A stretch of 64,000 nucleotides of DNA. It comes from Actinomadura barringtoniae (GTDB lineage: Bacteria > Actinomycetota > Actinomycetes > Streptosporangiales > Streptosporangiaceae). Positions 1-6,609 of the stretch are shown here, in pieces (the stretch's first letter is position 1; every line of letters begins with the position of its first letter). Below the pieces are notes generated by a model. It was not told the origin of the DNA. It saw only the letters and a program-made list of their open reading frames with translations, and ran no database searches. Location of the stretch: positions 372,001 to 436,000 of the forward strand of contig NZ_JAGEOJ010000007.1 in assembly GCF_017573505.1 (NCBI RefSeq), written 5' to 3'. The position numbers and the translations under genes were made by a program.

Positions 1-281
1 TGGCCCTGGCCCATTACCTGCAGCGCACAGTCCCAACAGCGCTGAAGGCGGCAATCGACCGCATAGAGCGCGAGAACGTCTACCAACGGCAGGTCTTCCT
101 GATCCACCCGATCGGCTTCGTCACCCCCACCGCAGCCCGCCGAATCACGCTCGAGGAATCCCTAACCTTCGCCCGCATACACGAGCAGGTGTACCGATCC
201 CACGGCTACGAGCTGATCGACGTCCCACCCGCCCCCATCGAACAACGCGCGTCAGCCATCGAAACCCACATCCGCCAGTGA
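1..281 (+). CDS. AAA family ATPase, C-terminal part (cut by window start)
   Basis: The reading frame is open from base 3 to the TGA at 279-281, giving 92 residues without a start, so the gene begins upstream of the window. The segment VTPTAARRITLEESLTFARI followed by a His-containing helix and a GYELIDVP strand resembles the C-terminal part of small actinobacterial ATP-binding proteins of the AAA_28 type, which are predicted P-loop kinases or ATPases. The Walker A motif lies outside the window, so nucleotide binding cannot be confirmed here. The family assignment is from remembered sequence patterns. The gene points towards the tRNA-Arg and may be cargo of an element or an ordinary housekeeping ATPase. 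Confidence 0.6.
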   Translation, partial: ALAHYLQRTVPTALKAAIDRIERENVYQRQVFLIHPIGFVTPTAARRITLEESLTFARIHEQVYRSHGYELIDVPPAPIEQRASAIETHIRQ

Positions 282-392
282 CCTGCGGACGGACAACCCA
301 ACCCACCTGCCCGGCAGCCCCAGCACCGCCTGGCGACGCCGTCGGTGAGGTGAGACGATCGCCGGAGGCCGTACGGGTGGAAGGGAGCCGTC

Positions 393-680
393 GTGATCGA
401 GATGCTGGCCGGAGCGCTGATCTTCGGAACCGGCCTGGCAATCGGTCGCCTCCTGCCCCGGCGCAAGCAAGACCAGAAGGCCGTCGAACGCGGGCCGTTG
501 TGCCAGTGCGGCCACGGCGCCTCGTTCCACGACGTCGAGGGCCGCTGCCGTGCAGGCGTCGAACGCCCAACGTGGAACAACGGTGCATGGACGGGCAACG
601 AGATGCAGCCGTGTGAATGCCAGAAGTACACCGGCCCCGAGCCCCTTCCATCCTTCTACGCTCCAGAACTACCCGAGTAA
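393..680 (+). CDS. small membrane-anchored Cys/His-rich protein
   Basis: This 95-residue protein starts at GTG 393, chosen because AAGGGAG lies 6-7 nt upstream. Residues 4-20 form one hydrophobic segment (MLAGALIFGTGLAIG), followed by a basic stretch. The rest is cytoplasmic or exported and carries CQCGH at about residues 37-41, an H about four residues on, then further Cys residues and a final PCECQKYTG. This CxCGH-H-C-CxC pattern suggests a small zinc- or metal-binding domain. Similar small proteins occur in actinomycete mobile elements and near phage-like genes. I cannot assign a function. It follows the ATPase fragment by 111 bp in the same direction. Confidence 0.6.
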   Translation: MIEMLAGALIFGTGLAIGRLLPRRKQDQKAVERGPLCQCGHGASFHDVEGRCRAGVERPTWNNGAWTGNEMQPCECQKYTGPEPLPSFYAPELPE

Positions 681-864
681 CGAGACGCACGACCTCCAAG
701 CTCGTTCAGCGACCGAGCCGGAGACCGTGAGTTGCGACACCCGGGCGCCTCACAGAGGCGTTGCCGCAGGTGGTCTCGGCGATCTCGGGGCGCGCGAGCA
801 TCACGATCACCGAGGACGTAGGGCCCCTTCGAGGGCTGAAGTCCGGCGGCTCCCAGGGAATGCA
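681..864. other. short stretch with no convincing gene
   Basis: No reading frame here has a good ribosome binding site or a recognisable product. The stretch lies between the small Cys-rich gene and the terminator of tRNA-Arg. If an element once integrated at the 3' end of tRNA-Arg, its junction would lie here, but I see no second copy of the tRNA 3' end inside the window. Confidence 0.4.
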
Positions 865-898
865 AAAGGCCCCTCCGCAGTGATCGCGAGGGGCCTTT
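865..898 (-). terminator. terminator of tRNA-Arg
   Basis: An 11-bp perfect stem, AAAGGCCCCTC at 865-875 pairing with GAGGGGCCTTT at 888-898, lies just downstream of the tRNA-Arg 3' end. The transcript from the minus strand ends its stem in a run of U-rich sequence. It is a typical intrinsic terminator for a single-tRNA transcript. Confidence 0.8.
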
Positions 899-902
899 GA
901 GC

Positions 903-978
903 TGGCGCAGCCGGAGGGATTCGAACCCCCAACCTTCTGATCCGTAGTCAGATGCTCTATCCATTGAGCTACGGCTGC
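903..978 (-). tRNA. tRNA-Arg (anticodon ACG)
   Basis: Reading the minus strand, the acceptor GCAGCCG pairs with CGGCTGC. The D-arm GTAGCTCAATGGATAGAGC and the T-arm GGTTCGAATCC are canonical. The anticodon stem TCTGA/TCAGA encloses the loop CTACGGA, giving anticodon ACG, which is read as ICG and decodes CGN arginine codons. The CCA end is encoded (903-905). The 3' end faces the ATPase fragment and small Cys-rich gene on the left, the usual side for integration of actinomycete elements. Confidence 0.95.
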
Positions 979-1191
979 TCAACCGGAGACAACTGTACCG
1001 GCTGTCTGGACCTAACCGCGAATCGGTTCCCCAGAACGCGCGTCCGGGGGTGGGGCCGTCGATCCGGGCCAGTGACCTGGGTCATGGGAACCGATCGGGG
1101 GGTAGCGGGGTCAAAGGGGTAATCGAGACGCAGGTGACCCGTGGGGTTTACCCTCGTCCGAGCCAAATCCCCCCGTTCAAGGAGAAATCCC

Positions 1192-1644
1192 ATGCGCATG
1201 TCTGCCACGAAGCTGGTGGGTGTGATCGCCGTCGGTGGCGCCCTGCTGGCGTCGTCCGCCTGTGGCCCGCTGGACTCGGTCACCGGCGGCGGCGACAAGA
1301 AGGCCGCGTGCGACAACATCAAGTCGGCGGCGGAGAAGCTGTCCAGCACCTCCGTGGCGCCCGACCCCAACAACCCGCAGGCCAGTGTGGCGGCCAGCAC
1401 GCAGAAGCTCACCGACTTCGCGTCGACGGTGCGCAGCGAGGGGCAGAAGGCCGGGGGTGACGTCGAGTCGTCCGCCTCCAAGTTCGCGAGTGACATCGAC
1501 GCCGCTGCCGCGTCCCTGCGCCAGATGGCCAGCAACCCGCTCGGCGGGACCAGCGGGCTGAGCAGCATCAACAACATGAAGACCAGCGGCGAGGCGCTGT
1601 CCAAGGCGTGCGGCTTCAGCGGTGGGTTCCGGATCGGCATGTGA
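1192..1644 (+). CDS. conserved small lipoprotein/secreted protein
   Basis: The 150-residue protein begins at ATG 1192, preceded by AAGGAG with 6-7 nt spacing. Upstream in-frame codons lack a binding site. The N-terminus MRMSATKLVGVIAVGGALL is a signal peptide ending in ASSAC, a weak lipobox, so lipid anchoring at Cys23 is likely but not certain. The mature part is Ser/Ala/Lys-rich with helical stretches such as KSAAEKL and no catalytic motif. It resembles small cell-envelope proteins of unknown role in actinomycetes. A strong hairpin follows immediately, so it is probably a single-gene transcript. Confidence 0.75.
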   Translation: MRMSATKLVGVIAVGGALLASSACGPLDSVTGGGDKKAACDNIKSAAEKLSSTSVAPDPNNPQASVAASTQKLTDFASTVRSEGQKAGGDVESSASKFASDIDAAAASLRQMASNPLGGTSGLSSINNMKTSGEALSKACGFSGGFRIGM

Positions 1645-1650
1645 CCTGCA

Positions 1651-1682
1651 CGGCCGTCTCCCGCGCCCTGCGGGAGACGGCC
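1651..1682 (+). terminator. hairpin after the lipoprotein gene
   Basis: CGGCCGTCTCCCGC and its reverse complement form a long GC-rich stem separated by a few bases, starting 6 nt after the stop codon at 1644. There is no U-run, which is common for actinobacterial terminators. Confidence 0.65.
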
Positions 1683-1759
1683 GGCCGGGCTATGCTGGTG
1701 GCTCGCTTTGCCGGGGGTGGCAAACACCCGGTAACCTGTTCTCGGCCTGCTGGCCTCCT

Positions 1760-1848
1760 GGAGGATTCGCCTAGTCCGGTCTATGGCGCCGCACTGCTAA
1801 TGCGGTTTGGGTGCAAGCCCATCCGGGGTTCAAATCCCCGATCCTCCG
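1760..1848 (+). tRNA. tRNA-Ser (anticodon GCT)
   Basis: This is an 89-nt class II tRNA with a long variable arm. The acceptor GGAGGAT at 1760-1766 pairs with ATCCTCC at 1841-1847, followed by discriminator G. The anticodon stem CGCA/TGCG encloses CTGCTAA, giving anticodon GCT for AGC/AGT codons. The T-arm GGGGTTCAAATCCCC is perfect. CCA is not encoded. Confidence 0.95.
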
Positions 1849-1860
1849 CTCTTCTTTACG

Positions 1861-1892
1861 CCCCGCCGAGGGTTCTCCCTCGGCGGGGCGTT
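1861..1892 (+). terminator. terminator of tRNA-Ser
   Basis: CCCCGCCGAGGG at 1861-1872, a TTCT loop, and CCCTCGGCGGGG at 1877-1888 form a perfect 12-bp stem followed by CGTTTT. It is a strong intrinsic terminator 12 nt after the tRNA. Confidence 0.9.
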
Positions 1893-1953
1893 TTGCTTTC
1901 TGGGAGGACGGCCAGGGGCGGCTGCGGCGTAGGTCGTGAGCCGGGCGGCTCGG

Positions 1954-2865
1954 TCAGGGGCGGGGGATGGCTACGGCGGTGTACGGGGTGTCGGGGGTCG
2001 GGGTTGTGTTGAAGCGGGCATTGGGCAGGTAGAGGCGGTTGCCGAACGGCGCCATGGTCGCGGGTACGTCGAAGCGTGGGTCGGTGACGCGGCGTACTAC
2101 GCGGGCTTCGGTTCCGGAGGAATTCAGGTGGAGGACGGCCACGGTGTTAAGGCGGTTCTGGACGGCGTAGAGCGTTCGGCCGCGGAGGAGGAGGCCGTCG
2201 CCCTCGGGGAGGGAATCGCCATGGAGGTTGACCTGGTGGGTCACGCCGGAGAGGTCGGTGCGGAACAGGCGGCCGCTGTTCGACTGAACGATGAGTAGTG
2301 CCTTGCCGTCCGGGGTTGGTGTGATGCCGTTGGCGTTGAAGCCTTCGCCGTAGGTGATGTCTCCGGTGAGCGGGATCCGGGTTGCGGCGGCGGGGAGGCG
2401 GTTGCGGCGCAGGGGCAGCTTGTAGAGAACGGGGTTGGTCGAGTCCGTGATCCAGGCCGCGCCTTGGGTGAGGGCGATGTCGTTCACAAAAGCCGGGCCG
2501 GTGGTTAGGCGGTAGGACGCCAACTGGCGGCCGGTACGGATGTCTATGACGCGGGCGTCGCCGCCCGTGCCTCCGGCGACGAAAAGGCGGCCGGAGCGGT
2601 CGATCTGCATGCCGAGGGACGGGGTGCCCGGGCCGCGGCTGAAAATCGCGCCGCGGCCGGTGCGCAGGTCGGTGCGGTAGATCGAGCCATCGGCCATGGA
2701 GCTGAAGTAGGCGAACGGGCCGGGTCCTGTGGCGACGCCCTCGGGTTGGAAGCCGTTCGGGAGCTGGATCGTGCTCGGGTACGGCGGAGCGGATGCCTGG
2801 GCGGGGGCGGTCGTGCCGGCTGCCAGGGCTAGCGCCAGAAGGGCGGGCAGGTACTTGCGACGCAT
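1954..2865 (-). CDS. secreted SMP-30/NHL-type beta-propeller protein
   Basis: The 303-residue product starts with a clear Sec signal peptide (MRRKYLPALLALALAAGTTA, cleavage likely after AQA). The mature protein is built of repeats of the type 'D..GRLFVAGG' and 'IDIRTGR', typical of SMP-30/gluconolactonase and NHL beta-propellers. Motifs such as FVNDIALT and NGITPTPDGKALLIVQ match the calcium-binding positions of SMP-30-like sugar lactonases. It probably acts outside the cell, either as a lactonase-like hydrolase or as a binding propeller. The substrate is unknown. The promoter carries a perfect 16-bp palindrome (see 2885-2944), so expression is probably under a dedicated repressor. Confidence 0.75.
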   Translation of the reverse strand: MRRKYLPALLALALAAGTTAPAQASAPPYPSTIQLPNGFQPEGVATGPGPFAYFSSMADGSIYRTDLRTGRGAIFSRGPGTPSLGMQIDRSGRLFVAGGTGGDARVIDIRTGRQLASYRLTTGPAFVNDIALTQGAAWITDSTNPVLYKLPLRRNRLPAAATRIPLTGDITYGEGFNANGITPTPDGKALLIVQSNSGRLFRTDLSGVTHQVNLHGDSLPEGDGLLLRGRTLYAVQNRLNTVAVLHLNSSGTEARVVRRVTDPRFDVPATMAPFGNRLYLPNARFNTTPTPDTPYTAVAIPRP

Positions 2866-2884
2866 GATGTTGCCTCCATCGAGA

Positions 2885-2944
2885 GTCTCAACATTGAGAC
2901 AACACCATGGGATTATTCTTTACGTCAAGTAGATCAATGTTGAG
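2885..2944 (-). promoter_or_regulatory. paired operator in the beta-propeller gene promoter
   Basis: GTCTCAACATTGAGAC at 2885-2900 is a perfect 16-bp inverted repeat. The 11-mer TCTCAACATTG from it recurs in inverse orientation at 2934-2944. Both sites lie 20-80 bp upstream of the start at 2865, inside an AT-rich patch unusual for this genome. The pair looks like two half-helical-phased repressor sites. The regulator gene is not identifiable from the neighbourhood. Confidence 0.7.
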
Positions 2945-2997
2945 ATAATTGAGCACAGGCCGGTGCTCGAGGATGGGCCTGGAGGCATGAGGAGGGG

Positions 2998-3759
2998 TCA
3001 GACGCGGATGACCTCGGGGCCGGTGGCGGCGATCTCGGCGGCGGACTCGGTACTGAGGCCGGTGTCGGTGATCAGCACGTCGATCTCGGACAGCTCACCG
3101 AAGCGCACCAGGTAGTCGTTGCCGATCTTGGTGTGGTCGGCGAGCAGGACGCGGCGGCGGGAGGAGGCGAGCATGGCCTTCTTCACGGCGGCCTCGGCCT
3201 GGTAGGAGGTCGTGAGACCGCGGGCCGCCGAACATCCGTTGGTCGCCATGAACGCCACGTCCACCCACAGGTCGGCCAGCGGGCGCAGGGCCCAGTCGTC
3301 GACGGTGGCCAGCGTACGGCCGCGCACCCGGCCGCCCAGCATGATGACGTTCAGGTTGGGGCGGGTGGCGAGGGCCGTGGCGTGCGGCGGGCTGTTCACG
3401 ACGACGGTCAGCTCGCGGTCGGACGGGAGCAGCTGAACGAGGCGGGCGGTGGTCGTGCCGGCGTCGATGATGATCGAACCGTCGGCGGGAACCTCGGTCA
3501 GGGCGGCCTTGGCGATCCGTTCCTTCTCCTCGTTGAGGACCGCGTCGCGCGCCGAGAGGGCGGGCTCGAATCCGAGGCGTTCAACGGGGATGGCGCCGCC
3601 ATGGACCCGGCGCAGCGTACCGACGCGTTCGAGGGCGGTGAGGTCACGCCGGATCGTCTCGGTGGTCACCCCGAACTCCTCGGCGAGCGCCACCACATCG
3701 ACCCTGCCCTTAGAGCGGGCCCGGTCGAGTATCGCCTGCTGACGCTCTTCGGCGTACAT
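2998..3759 (-). CDS. DeoR-family sugar-responsive repressor (orphan copy)
   Basis: Translation from ATG 3759 (GGAGAAG upstream) gives 253 residues, the same length as the paralogue at 15838-16599. Residues 1-57 contain the DeoR winged helix with ETIRRDLTALE, followed by RRVHGGAI. The remainder is the DeoRC sugar-phosphate sensor with IIDAGTTT, VVVNSP, VIMLGGRVR and LLADHTKIG. The two paralogues share long identical blocks, such as GGAIPVERLGFEPALSAR and KERIAKAAL. Unlike its twin, this gene has no sugar genes beside it, so its target may be the PTS unit 12 kb away or an unlinked operon. The open frame extends 12 codons further upstream, but without a binding site. Confidence 0.85.
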   Translation of the reverse strand: MYAEERQQAILDRARSKGRVDVVALAEEFGVTTETIRRDLTALERVGTLRRVHGGAIPVERLGFEPALSARDAVLNEEKERIAKAALTEVPADGSIIIDAGTTTARLVQLLPSDRELTVVVNSPPHATALATRPNLNVIMLGGRVRGRTLATVDDWALRPLADLWVDVAFMATNGCSAARGLTTSYQAEAAVKKAMLASSRRRVLLADHTKIGNDYLVRFGELSEIDVLITDTGLSTESAAEIAATGPEVIRV

Positions 3760-3856
3760 GCTTCTCCGCCCCAGGTCGTGTCCGTGTGCCGCCATTGTCG
3801 TCCATGGCGGGGGCGGACTGCGATCGAGACGCGGCGGGCGGCGATCGAGGGCGCGG

Positions 3857-5740
3857 TCAAGGGGCGATCTTGTGCACGGTCACGCTGGCACCCTCCCGGC
3901 ATCCGCGCGGCAGGCGCTTGAACATCACGTTCCCCTTCTTGTCGGCATGTGCGGCCTTCAGGGTCTTCACACAGGAGTGGTCGGCGAGGGCCGCCATGAT
4001 CACGAAGATGCTCCCGACATCCCTCGCGCCCGCACCCAGCCTGGGGATCGACAGCGCCCACCGGCCGTTCACCACGGGGATCGGGCCACCGCTCGCGGCG
4101 TAGTAGCGGCCGTCCTGCGCGAAGATGAAGACCTGCAGAGAGTTGCCGCGGAGCTGACCGGCCGTGCCGGAGAGGCGTACCCCGGTCTTGCCCACGACGT
4201 CGGCGCGCTGGCCGGGCACTGCGATCGTGACCGCGGGCGGCGGATCCACCGGCGGCGGAACGGTGGACGAGGCGCTCGGCGTGATCGGCGACGTCGGAGT
4301 GATCGACATGGGCCGCCGGTCGTCGGCGGGCGCCCGGAGGCTGCTCGTTCCCGCGTCCCTGCGTGCGCCCGCGCTCGAGGACGGATCGCCGCCGCCCAGC
4401 GACTTCGCCACAGCCTGCGCGATGAGCAACGTGCCGCAGATGGAGATCACGGTCCAGCTGACGATGTAGCGAGTCTTCATGCGGCGCTTGGGCCCCTTCG
4501 GGCGCTCGTGAGCAGGCCCCTCGTGGTCCGCCTCCACCTCGACGCGCCGGTGACGCGGGCGCGGCCCGTCCTCAGGCGAACGCGCTGCTCTCCCGAGCCG
4601 ACGTGGCGCCCGCTCGGCCGGACGGGCTGCGCGTTCGGTCGAACGGGAGGCTCGTTCAGCTGAGTGAGCACCACGCTCAGACGAGTGGACGGCATGCTCA
4701 GCTGGACGGGCTGCATGCTCCGGTGCACGCTCGGGCGCACTAGCGGCTCGCGTAAGCGGATGGGCTGCTAGCCCCGTCGCGTGGGCGGCCCGCTCGGGTG
4801 GACGCGCGTCCCGCTCCGCCGGGCGGGCGGCTTGCTCGGGCGGACGGAAAGCCCGCTCCGTCCGGCCGACTGCTCCCTCAGCCGAACGGGCGCCCTGCCC
4901 AGGCGGACGCGGGGCTTGCTCGGGCACGTAGGCGGCTTGCTCAGATGCACGGGCGGCATGCTCCGCCTGGCGAACGGCCTGCTCGGGCGCGCGGGCGGCA
5001 CGCTCACCCGAACTAGAGGCCTGCTTAGACGTACGAGCCCCCTGCTCAGGTGTACGCGGAGCTCGCTCGGGCGCGACGTTGGCTTGCTCGGATGGGCGGG
5101 CGGCTTGCACACCCGGAGAGGCGGCTTGCTCGGGCGCGTGGGCGGCTTGCTCAGGCGGGCGCGCCGCTCGTTCACCCGAGCTGGCGGCTTGCTCAGGCGG
5201 GCGAGCGGCCTGCTCAGGTGGGTGCGCCGCTCGCTCACCTGGACGGGCGGCTTGCTCGGGCGGGCGTGCTCCTCGCTCGGGTCGGCGCGCCCCCTGCTCA
5301 AGTGGCCGAACGGCTTGCTCACTCGGAGGGGCGGTCTGCTCGGGCGGGCGGCTGGCCTGCTCGGGCGGGTGGGTTGGTTGCTTGGGCGGGGGGGGGGGGT
5401 GGGTTGGGGGGTGTTGGGCGGTCTCGGGGACTTTCGCTATTGGTTCGGTTTCGTGGGTGGGGCCGCCTCGGCCTAGGGAGCTCGGCGGGGTGGCTGGGCG
5501 GGGCGGACTTACGGGGGTGGGGGCGCTGAGGGGGGTGCGGTTGTGGCGTTGGGATCGGGTGGGTGGCTTGGCTGGGGGCCTGGGGCGGAACGGGTCGCCG
5601 GGGGATGCGCGGTGGGAGCCTCGTGAGCTCGATCGGTAGGAGGCGACCAGGCGGTCGGGTGGGTCGGACGACAGGGGGACGCTTCCGTGGGCGGGGACCT
5701 TCGGGTAGCCGCCGCTGCTCTGGGCGGGGTCGGGGTTCAT
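3857..5740 (-). CDS. heptad-repeat single-pass membrane protein coupled to the response regulator
   Basis: The 627-residue protein starts at ATG 5740, which overlaps the stop of the response regulator in an ATGA, so the two are translationally coupled. Residues 1-120 are Pro/Ser-rich. Residues about 125-388 consist of about 38 degenerate heptads of the form PPEQAAR, PGERAAH or APEQAAS. A basic patch (about 395-424) precedes one membrane segment (about 425-445, YIVSWTVISICGTLLIAQA). Residues about 490-627 form an extracytoplasmic domain with VTIAVPGQRADVVG, two Cys residues and LPRGC near the end. That domain and the membrane anchor are paralogous to the 193-residue protein at 20148-20729. The repeats are inferred to be cytoplasmic. 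The function is unknown. Confidence 0.75.
   Translation of the reverse strand: MNPDPAQSSGGYPKVPAHGSVPLSSDPPDRLVASYRSSSRGSHRASPGDPFRPRPPAKPPTRSQRHNRTPLSAPTPVSPPRPATPPSSLGRGGPTHETEPIAKVPETAQHPPTHPPPPPKQPTHPPEQASRPPEQTAPPSEQAVRPLEQGARRPERGARPPEQAARPGERAAHPPEQAARPPEQAASSGERAARPPEQAAHAPEQAASPGVQAARPSEQANVAPERAPRTPEQGARTSKQASSSGERAARAPEQAVRQAEHAARASEQAAYVPEQAPRPPGQGARSAEGAVGRTERAFRPPEQAARPAERDARPPERAAHATGLAAHPLTRAASAPERAPEHAARPAEHAVHSSERGAHSAERASRSTERAARPAERAPRRLGRAARSPEDGPRPRHRRVEVEADHEGPAHERPKGPKRRMKTRYIVSWTVISICGTLLIAQAVAKSLGGGDPSSSAGARRDAGTSSLRAPADDRRPMSITPTSPITPSASSTVPPPVDPPPAVTIAVPGQRADVVGKTGVRLSGTAGQLRGNSLQVFIFAQDGRYYAASGGPIPVVNGRWALSIPRLGAGARDVGSIFVIMAALADHSCVKTLKAAHADKKGNVMFKRLPRGCREGASVTVHKIAP
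4577..5368 (-). repeat. 21-bp tandem repeats encoding the heptad tract
   Basis: The DNA repeats with a 21-bp period (core GCTTGCTCgGGCGGgCG on the plus strand) through roughly 38 diverged copies and encodes xPEQAAR-type heptads. The reading frame is preserved throughout despite divergence, which argues for selection on the protein. Copy number is expected to vary between strains. Confidence 0.75.
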
Positions 5741-6417
5741 TGCGGGACCTCCAACTTGATCCCTACGCCCCGTACCGTGTGCAGGTAGCGGGGGGCGGAC
5801 GCCGTTTCGCCGAGCTTGCGGCGCAGCCAGGAAAGGTGAACGTCAACGGTCTGGTCGTTGCCGTACGGCTGGCGCCAGACCTCGGCGCGCAGCTCGGAGC
5901 GCGAGACCACCTCGCCGGGGCGGGCGGCCAGGTAGGCGAGCAGGTCGAACTCGCGGCGGGACAGGTCGATCGCCTGGTCGTTCATGAACGCCTCGTGCCG
6001 GACCAGGTCGATCCGCAGGCCGCCGACGGTGAAGACGGTGGACTCGCCTCCGCCGCCTTGCGCGCGGCGCAGGACGGCGCCCAGGCGGGCCTCGAGTTCT
6101 TCGACTGAGAACGGCTTGACCAGGTAGTCGTCGGCTCCGGCGTTCAGGAGGCGGACGATGTCGCGTTCGCCGTCGCGGGCCGTGACGACCAGGACGGGGA
6201 TGGTCGATATTCCTCGCAGCATTTTCAGCAGTTCGAAGCCGTCCAGGTCAGGTAGGCCGAGGTCGAGGATGACGGCTTCGGGCGGGTTCTCGGAGACCTC
6301 GCGCAGGGCCGTCCAGGCCTCGCCGACGCTGCGGACCGAATGGTGGCGGTCGGTGAGGTCGCGTACGAGCGCGGTGCGGACTTCTAGGTCGTCCTCCACT
6401 ACAAGAATGCGAGCCAT
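5737..6417 (-). CDS. OmpR/PhoB-family response regulator
   Basis: This 226-residue regulator has a receiver domain at residues 1-115 with the acidic pair at E8-D10, the phospho-acceptor D52 (VILDLGLPD), T79 and K101 (YLVKPFS). The OmpR-type winged helix occupies about 130-226, with YGNDQTVDVHLSWLRRKLG and LHTVRGVGIKL. It is full length. It lies downstream of the glycosyltransferase and the 56-residue membrane protein and overlaps the heptad-repeat gene. The histidine kinase at 7838-9160 is the obvious partner, although the two genes are split by the glycosyltransferase. The CTTA direct repeats at 7805-7833 are a plausible autoregulatory site. Confidence 0.92.
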   Translation of the reverse strand: MARILVVEDDLEVRTALVRDLTDRHHSVRSVGEAWTALREVSENPPEAVILDLGLPDLDGFELLKMLRGISTIPVLVVTARDGERDIVRLLNAGADDYLVKPFSVEELEARLGAVLRRAQGGGGESTVFTVGGLRIDLVRHEAFMNDQAIDLSRREFDLLAYLAARPGEVVSRSELRAEVWRQPYGNDQTVDVHLSWLRRKLGETASAPRYLHTVRGVGIKLEVPQ

Positions 6418-6435
6418 GCCTGTTCGCGGTTCCCT

Positions 6436-6606
6436 TCATCGTCCTCGCCGGGGAAGGGCCCGCCAGACCGCGGCGGCCATGGACATGAGGGTGAACGCGG
6501 CGACGCCGATCCAGACGGCCTGCCAGCCCAGGAACGGCATGCCGGCCACGCTCGTCGCTCCGCACGCGCTCGGCGCCAATCCCCCTGCGGGGAACCGGTG
6601 ATACAT
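6436..6606 (-). CDS. 56-residue single-pass membrane protein
   Basis: A short frame begins at ATG 6606, only 3 nt after the glycosyltransferase stop (TAG 6612-6610), and ends at TGA 6438-6436, 18 nt before the response regulator. The product, MYHRFPAGGLAPSACGATSV then a hydrophobic run WQAVWIGVAAFTLMSMAAAV and the basic tail WRALPRRGR, is one transmembrane helix followed by positive charges. The last part resembles the membrane tail of sortase substrates, but there is no LPxTG. Its packing between two operon genes argues that it is real. It may be a partner of the glycosyltransferase or the kinase. Confidence 0.65.
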   Translation of the reverse strand: MYHRFPAGGLAPSACGATSVAGMPFLGWQAVWIGVAAFTLMSMAAAVWRALPRRGR

Positions 6607-6609
6607 GGG

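Noticed and set aside
4477..5639. Several Leu/Arg-rich frames over the heptad tract
   Set aside because: They are alternative readings of the same 21-bp repeats. Only the 627-residue frame has coupling to the regulator, a membrane helix and a paralogous domain.
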